DNA of 64,000 nt from Mucilaginibacter flavidus (GTDB taxonomy: Bacteria; Bacteroidota; Bacteroidia; Sphingobacteriales; Sphingobacteriaceae). Below are positions 58,864 to 64,000 of the stretch, one piece after another; position 1 is the first letter of the stretch; each line of letters starts with the position of its first letter. A program made the position numbers and the translations under genes. The stretch is taken from positions 186,001 through 250,000 of the forward strand of contig NZ_JAMXOE010000003.1 of assembly GCF_024055575.1 (NCBI RefSeq), given 5' to 3'. Under the pieces are notes generated by a model. That model searched no databases. It was not told the origin of the DNA and saw nothing but the letters and a program-made list of their open reading frames with translations.

Positions 58864-61518
58864 TTATTCTTTAGAGGCCCTGTCCAGGCATTTTTGAAGC
58901 ACAACTGCAAATTCTTTATCATTTGGCGGGGCAAATATGGTGTTGTGTTCGCCGGGTATATCATGTACGTTTACACCTTTAAGGGCAAATTTCTTCCACC
59001 CCATAAATTCATAATCATCCATATAAAAGGTGCGTTTTTTAGCCCTGAAGAGGTCCAAGGTAATCTCCAGTGGTTTCTGAAAATAATTGCGTTTTGCCTT
59101 CGCGCTAGCCTCATCAATCTCATTGTCATAGGCAAAAAAACCTTTCTGATTTTCGGTATTGCCTGTTATCTTCCACCACGCGCGTATGATGCGGCGGCGT
59201 ATCAGTTCGCTTTTGTATTTGAATATGCCTTTAGGGTCCTCGGCCATCAACGCAAAGCTGTTAAACAGCTTCATAAACCCAAGGCGTACTCGGTTAAAGG
59301 CGCGTTTTACCGGCGGGTCAAATATGTCAGTCTGCTTGGCATAAGTATCAAACACAGCCAGCAGCTTCACTTCTTTACCCATGGCTAAAAGCTGGTGTGC
59401 CATCTCGTAAGCTATGGTGCCGCCCAGGGAATATCCCGCAAGCGCATACGGTCCGGTCGGGTTTTGGGCGATAATTTCAGCAATATAATTCGCCGCAATT
59501 TCTTCCATCACATCCAACGGTTCATCAATACCATTCAAGCCGCGGGCCTGTAAGCCAAACACCGGCTGGTCATCGTCCATGTTCATCGCCAATGCATTAA
59601 ACAACAATACATTTAAGCCTGCACCATGCACAATATACAAGGGCATTTTTGTGCCTTTAGGTTTTATATGTACCAGCGAGTCCCAAGTAATGGATTTGGA
59701 ATCGATGTTCAGCATCAGCGACAGTTTCTCGATGGTTGAATGCTCAAACAACGTGGCAAGCGGCAAGCGCTTACCTGTAAGCTTTTCAATCCGCGCCATT
59801 ATCTGTAAAGCCACTAATGAACGTCCCCCAAGCTCGAAAAAGTTATCGTAAATGCTTATTTTCTCAAGCCCCATCAACTCCTGCCAAATCTCAGCAACCT
59901 GGCTTTCAATTTCAGTGCGTGGTGCAACGTATTCGCCGAGCCGGGCAATAGTGTTGTAGTCTGGTTTAGGCAGTGCTTTCCGGTCTATCTTGCCGTTTGG
60001 CGTAATAGGGATGGCCGTCATCACCACAAAATCATCGGGCACCATATATTCGGGCAGCACGGCCAGTAAAGCCTGCTGCCAGTTGTGGATTTTTGTTTTT
60101 AAATCTATCTCGCTACCTTCTTCTTCCAATACCACGTAACCCACCAAACGCGGGTCGCCGGGTGTATCTTCGCGGGCTATAACAACTGCTTGTTTTATAT
60201 CTGCCTCTTTAACAAGGGCGTGTTCAATTTCTTCCAGTTCGATTCGGTATCCGCGCACCTTTACCTGGTGGTCCATACGGCCAAGGCAAACAATATCACC
60301 ATTTTCCTTATATCGTCCCAAATCGCCGGTCCGGTACATTTTATCGCCTGGCTTGCCCGAAAAAGGATTATCAATAAACCTTTCGGCTGTAAGTTCGGGG
60401 CGGTTTAAATAACCAGCAGCAACGCCATCGCCGCCAATGATAATTTCGCCTATCGAGCCATCTGTAAGGCTGTTTAGATTTTCGTCGACAATGTACACCT
60501 GCGTATTGTCGATAGGCCTACCTATGGTTATCTCTTCGCTGCTTTCAATAAGTTTTATGGTACTCCAAATGGTGGTTTCGGTAGGGCCGTACATATTCCA
60601 CAGCTGACTCGTGCGTACGGTTAGCTTTCCAACCAAATCTTTTGGCAACGCCTCGCCACCGCAAAGAATTTTTAGCGGCAGTAGTTTTTCCCAGCCGGCT
60701 TCCAGCATCATGCGCCAGGTATAAGGCGTAGCCTGCATAAAGGTTATGCCGTCGTTTTTTACCATGTCAAACAAAATGCGGCCATCTTTTGCAGTATCCG
60801 AGTTTGTCAGGGTTATTTCGGCGCCGCAAATAAGCGGCAGGTAAAGCTCAAGACCGGCAATATCAAATGATATAGTAGTAACGGTTAGTATTTTGTCAGA
60901 GGCAGTCATTCCCGGCTCTTTTTGCATGCTGAGCAAAAAATTCACCAGGTTAAAGTGTCTTATCTGTACGCCTTTTGGTTTACCCGTCGAACCTGATGTG
61001 TAAAGCACATAGGCCAGGTCATCCCCGGTTATTTCAACGGGTGGCTCATCGCCGGTATAACTTCCGAATTTTTCAAGCGCATCTTCAATCAATATCTCTG
61101 AAGCGGTTGAAGCAAAATGATTATGATATTTTTTTGAGGTGATTAATATTTTAGCTGATGAGTCGTCAAGCATAAATTCAACCCTGTCTTTTGGATATTC
61201 AGGATCGAGGGGGATATAAGCCGCGCCCGATTTTAAAATAGCTAATAGCGAGATAATCATCTCCGGAGAGCGGTCAAGGGCCAGGCCAATAATATCGCCG
61301 GATTTTATTCCATTATCGATAAGTATTTTGGCCAGTTTGTTTGAGCTTTCGTAAACCTCTTTATAAGTAAGGTTACGGCCATGGAACTTAATGGCAACCT
61401 TATTTTCATATTTTTTAGCGCACGCATTAACAAAATGCGGCAGCGCTTTTTCCCGGGGGAATTCTGCAACGGTATCGTTATAGCTGTTCGTATTTTCTAA
61501 ATGTACAGGGGCACTCAT
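58864..61518 (-). CDS. NRPS-like adenylation-carrier-thioesterase protein
   Basis: 884 residues. Adenylation domain ~20-520: A3 YTSGSTGKPKG (173-183), A5 MYGPTETTIW, A7 YRTGDL, A8 GRMDHQVKVRGYRIELEEIE, A10 NGKIDRKAL with K510. Carrier domain ~535-605 with the phosphopantetheine serine S567 in FELGGRSLVA. Thioesterase/alpha-beta-hydrolase ~620-884 with S697 (GYSLGG), D724 and H858. There is no condensation or ketosynthase domain, so it can activate, load and release or transfer one amino acid. My hand alignment of the specificity pocket reads roughly D-I-L-Y-L-G-M-I-W-K, resembling glycine-type codes (low confidence). It lies inside a glycosyltransferase cluster. Confidence 0.93.
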   Translation of the reverse strand: MSAPVHLENTNSYNDTVAEFPREKALPHFVNACAKKYENKVAIKFHGRNLTYKEVYESSNKLAKILIDNGIKSGDIIGLALDRSPEMIISLLAILKSGAAYIPLDPEYPKDRVEFMLDDSSAKILITSKKYHNHFASTASEILIEDALEKFGSYTGDEPPVEITGDDLAYVLYTSGSTGKPKGVQIRHFNLVNFLLSMQKEPGMTASDKILTVTTISFDIAGLELYLPLICGAEITLTNSDTAKDGRILFDMVKNDGITFMQATPYTWRMMLEAGWEKLLPLKILCGGEALPKDLVGKLTVRTSQLWNMYGPTETTIWSTIKLIESSEEITIGRPIDNTQVYIVDENLNSLTDGSIGEIIIGGDGVAAGYLNRPELTAERFIDNPFSGKPGDKMYRTGDLGRYKENGDIVCLGRMDHQVKVRGYRIELEEIEHALVKEADIKQAVVIAREDTPGDPRLVGYVVLEEEGSEIDLKTKIHNWQQALLAVLPEYMVPDDFVVMTAIPITPNGKIDRKALPKPDYNTIARLGEYVAPRTEIESQVAEIWQELMGLEKISIYDNFFELGGRSLVALQIMARIEKLTGKRLPLATLFEHSTIEKLSLMLNIDSKSITWDSLVHIKPKGTKMPLYIVHGAGLNVLLFNALAMNMDDDQPVFGLQARGLNGIDEPLDVMEEIAANYIAEIIAQNPTGPYALAGYSLGGTIAYEMAHQLLAMGKEVKLLAVFDTYAKQTDIFDPPVKRAFNRVRLGFMKLFNSFALMAEDPKGIFKYKSELIRRRIIRAWWKITGNTENQKGFFAYDNEIDEASAKAKRNYFQKPLEITLDLFRAKKRTFYMDDYEFMGWKKFALKGVNVHDIPGEHNTIFAPPNDKEFAVVLQKCLDRASKE

Positions 61519-61615
61519 TTCTTAAAATAATAGCTGGTTTAATTTATAACCAATATTTCTGCTTAAATATAGAATTTTACTTTAAAAGTAACCAGAATAT
61601 TACAATCAGAAATAC

Positions 61616-62800
61616 TTATTTATCGCTGTGTGTATGTGGGGTGTGTATAAATTTCTTATTCGCACCCTTTAATTTAAATAATAACAGCAGCATCGTAAAA
61701 AATATTACTGGTATGCGTATTAATGCACCAAAAAAATCCTTGTTGTAAAAGCTGACCGGTATTGCTATTAAAATGCCTGTATAGCAGCAAATAGTTGCAA
61801 TAAGCCAAAGGTGCCAGTCGGGCCCGATACCGGGCAGTAGAAATGATACCAGCAGCATAAAAGGCATCAACCCAAGCATTAACACACGCGGTAAAATAGA
61901 TAACTGGTACACTTCGTTCAAATAATCAAATTTGCCTTTAAACAACGCCGAAAATGCGGTACTGCCATATTTTTTAAGCAGGTTAAACTGGGCTGAAAGC
62001 CACCGACGTCTTTGCTTTTTAAATACCTCCTTGTTGCTTACCTTCTCGTCGTAAATCAATGCTTTATCAGCATAAGCAACACCAATTCTATCATTTGTTA
62101 GCAACAGGCCCATTTCCTTATCAAAGCCGCCTACCGCATCAATGCGCATCATCACACCGGTAAACGTTTTATAGTCCAAAGCCATGCCAGAACCTATAAT
62201 TGCTGCAGAAAGATTGAAAACCCGTTGAGATTTCCGGAAAATGTGGTTGTTTACCTCTTCGCTAATGGCATCAAGCACTGCTACAGAGGTGTTTGTGTTT
62301 TTAGCAACACGGTGCCCCTGTATAACTTTTTCCCCACTTTGCAGGTAATTGTTTATCTGGTACAGAAAATCGGGAGCCGCAACGTTGTCTATATCAAACA
62401 CAATTGCCGCGTCAAAACCGGCTTCGGTATTCTCAATGGCTCTATGCAATGCCTTTGATTTGGTGCTGCTTTCAAATACAACCTCCAGCACCTGCAGGGG
62501 CATTTGTTTTAGTTTGGCAATAGTAGCCGGCTGTAGCGAATCGGCTATTACGCAGATATGGAATTTATCTTTCGGATAATCAAGCGTAACCGCATTGGCG
62601 GCTGAGTTTAATATGATCTCATCTTCTTTGTACGAACAGATGTAGATAACAAACTTTGCAAGCGTATCACTTTTTGCCGGTACTTTTACCGGTACCAGTT
62701 TTCCAGCCACCGAAAAAATAAACAAGTACAGGCTGTAAATGCCCAGGTATACAAAAAGCACACTTGTAATAATTGCTGCTATAAGCCTAATGATTTCCAT
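61616..62800 (-). CDS. Membrane glycosyltransferase family 2
   Basis: 394 residues. An N-terminal helix (~5-33), then GT2 motifs: FVIYICSYKEDEIILNSAANAVTLDYP, DxD AIVFDIDNVAAPDFL, SGMALDYKTF, LTNDRIGVAY, and the processive QxxRW box KQRRRWLSAQFN. About four C-terminal helices (~305-380) and a basic tail GANKKFIHTPHTHSDK. The QRRRW motif is shared with chitin/cellulose/hyaluronan synthase-like enzymes that both polymerise and export; a single-sugar transferase is also possible. Same operon direction as its neighbours. Confidence 0.9.
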   Translation of the reverse strand: MEIIRLIAAIITSVLFVYLGIYSLYLFIFSVAGKLVPVKVPAKSDTLAKFVIYICSYKEDEIILNSAANAVTLDYPKDKFHICVIADSLQPATIAKLKQMPLQVLEVVFESSTKSKALHRAIENTEAGFDAAIVFDIDNVAAPDFLYQINNYLQSGEKVIQGHRVAKNTNTSVAVLDAISEEVNNHIFRKSQRVFNLSAAIIGSGMALDYKTFTGVMMRIDAVGGFDKEMGLLLTNDRIGVAYADKALIYDEKVSNKEVFKKQRRRWLSAQFNLLKKYGSTAFSALFKGKFDYLNEVYQLSILPRVLMLGLMPFMLLVSFLLPGIGPDWHLWLIATICCYTGILIAIPVSFYNKDFFGALIRIPVIFFTMLLLLFKLKGANKKFIHTPHTHSDK

Positions 62801-62868
62801 ATGTTATGCTTTATACGCAAATTTTGCGTAAACGATTGCTTTTTATGTGATTTTTTCCGGAAACACAC

Positions 62869-64000
62869 TTAAATACCATGTTTTTTATCAAAATTGATTT
62901 GCAAAAGGCTTTTTATTTCATCTATACGATGTTCCCATGTATTATCTGCGGCCATTTCCAGGCGTCTTTTCTGCAGTTCAGGCGTGTCATTTAAAGCCGT
63001 TTTAATAGCAGCCGAAAATTCTTTGGCATTGGTACAGTAGGGTACGGTATCGGCAGTAAAATCTTTCAAATCAGGGTTAAAATCAGTTGAAACCACCGGT
63101 CGGCCCGAACCCAGATATTCAAAAAGCTTTAGCGGAAATATATCGCTGCTTACCTCATCTTTTTTAAAGGGGATTATTGCTACATCGAAACCCTTTAACA
63201 CCGCGGGTAACTCATCATACGGTACCGGGCCTGTCAAAAAAAGGTTTGGTGCCTTATATTCCTCTTCTTTTATGTAGTAACGGTCGATAGGCCCTGTCAT
63301 CACAAAGCTCTTGTCGCGGTTGGCTTTAAAAAGCTCCTGCATCAAATCATAATCTATCCGCCGTTCAATAGCGCCAAAATAGCCGATAATCGGTTTGGGT
63401 ATGCCTTCTAATATCTTCGATTCTGCCAAATCGGGATCAAGAGTTTTTGAACTGTGGCTGATGTTGGCTGCGTTGGGTACAAAATAAGCATTTGGGTTTA
63501 ATAAAGCTTTCTTATTGCGCAGTTCCTTGCTGGTGCAGATAACCATATCCACATTTTTTACCAAAATATCTTCTGATATTAACCCGTGTTTGGTTTGGTA
63601 AGGCTCAATAATTGGGTCAACACAGTGGTAAACGCTTAACGTTGGATTTAACAGCTTGTGCAGCGTCGGCAGCGTGAAATTGTATGAATTTATGTAGATA
63701 TAGTCGGTGATCTTCAGGTTCTCGATCACCTTCTTTACCCGCGAGCCAACTATCCATTCATTTAAATTCAAAGCCATCCGGTATATTTTGCCCTCGGGCA
63801 GCATATTGATAGACGGGACAGGAGGGGAGATGATGATTTTTAAGTTCGGATTATCAGTTTCTATAATGCTGTTCTTAGCCGAAAAGAAATGTGGCCTCCG
63901 GCTTTTAAAGCCGGGCGTATTCTTAAACTGTAAATAGTCGCGCCAGGTGTACGGCCTGTCAACATAGTAAACAAAGTTGTCCTTTGCCAAGAGTTTAGCC
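62869..64000 (-). CDS. Glycosyltransferase, GT1/GT4-like (GT-B fold), 5' end beyond the window
   Basis: The frame remains open to base 64000, so the start is outside. Visible are FVYYVDRPYTWRDYLQ near the beginning, SVYHCVDPIIEPYQTKH, PNAYFVPNAANISH, PKPIIGYFGAIERRIDYDLMQEL and the donor-binding FKKDEVSSDIFPLKLFEYLGSGRPVVSTD (E-x7-E-like). This is the GT-B layout of group-1 glycosyltransferases in exopolysaccharide clusters. No membrane segment is seen. It is the first visible gene of the minus-strand glycan cluster; more genes probably lie to the right. Confidence 0.9.
   Translation of the reverse strand, partial: AKLLAKDNFVYYVDRPYTWRDYLQFKNTPGFKSRRPHFFSAKNSIIETDNPNLKIIISPPVPSINMLPEGKIYRMALNLNEWIVGSRVKKVIENLKITDYIYINSYNFTLPTLHKLLNPTLSVYHCVDPIIEPYQTKHGLISEDILVKNVDMVICTSKELRNKKALLNPNAYFVPNAANISHSSKTLDPDLAESKILEGIPKPIIGYFGAIERRIDYDLMQELFKANRDKSFVMTGPIDRYYIKEEEYKAPNLFLTGPVPYDELPAVLKGFDVAIIPFKKDEVSSDIFPLKLFEYLGSGRPVVSTDFNPDLKDFTADTVPYCTNAKEFSAAIKTALNDTPELQKRRLEMAADNTWEHRIDEIKSLLQINFDKKHGI

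Overview
The window looks like a chromosomal segment of a Bacteroidota member, most likely family Sphingobacteriaceae (a Mucilaginibacter- or Pedobacter-like genome). The evidence is a SusC/SusD pair, a Bacteroidota-type PEP carboxylase, a DUF2807 (GIN) protein pair, a macroglobulin fused to a TonB-plug domain, few Shine-Dalgarno sequences, and promoters of the Bacteroidota type (TTTG near -33, TAnnTTTG near -7). No rRNA, tRNA, CRISPR array, integrase or transposase was seen. The genus is inference.

Layout. 1-5.2 kb: 3' part of a GH3 glycosidase, a DUF4268 protein, an 820-bp gene-free stretch holding a candidate ncRNA with its own promoter and terminator, a PIN-PhoH ATPase and a secreted hypothetical protein. 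5.2-11.7 kb: FUSC transporter, ppc, DUF4142 lipoprotein, tmk. 11.7-17.2 kb: a 41-codon ORF behind a consensus promoter, DUF763, a sugar MFS transporter plus ROK kinase operon, guaB. 17.3-21.3 kb: a short, apparently ATP-site-less GyrB-like protein and an M16 peptidase pair (one catalytic, one degenerate). 21.4-29.6 kb: small hypotheticals, a GH29-discoidin-SMP30 fusion, an LTA-synthase-like enzyme, a TPR protein and cystathionine beta-synthase. 29.8-36.2 kb: a very large macroglobulin/TonB-plug fusion broken by a frameshift near its N-terminus. 36.5-42.2 kb: SusC, SusD and a secreted PI-PLC-like enzyme in one operon. 42.3-47.1 kb: AMP nucleosidase, clpX, clpP, tig. 47.3-49.9 kb: a dihaem cytochrome c and two GIN proteins. 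50.2-55.9 kb: gluconokinase and glpD-glpK-glpF. 56-56.6 kb: a VOC protein and a decayed GNAT gene. 56.8-64 kb: a minus-strand polysaccharide/glycolipid cluster with four glycosyltransferases around an A-PCP-TE NRPS-like protein; it runs off the right edge.

How genes work together. glpF-glpK-glpD take up, phosphorylate and oxidise glycerol. The MFS-ROK pair imports and phosphorylates a hexose. Trigger factor, ClpP and ClpX form a folding/proteolysis module. SusC/SusD plus the phospholipase suggest outer-membrane capture of a product released from an inositol lipid or similar phosphodiester. The right-end cluster appears to build a glycan or glycolipid with an aminoacyl step.

The intergenic DNA is notable. 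Many gaps carry degenerate 7-nt-period repeats (8-9 nt in some), often as inverted halves, along with perfect palindromes and a roughly 62-nt dispersed repeat. All identifications come from reading motifs by eye; no database search was run.
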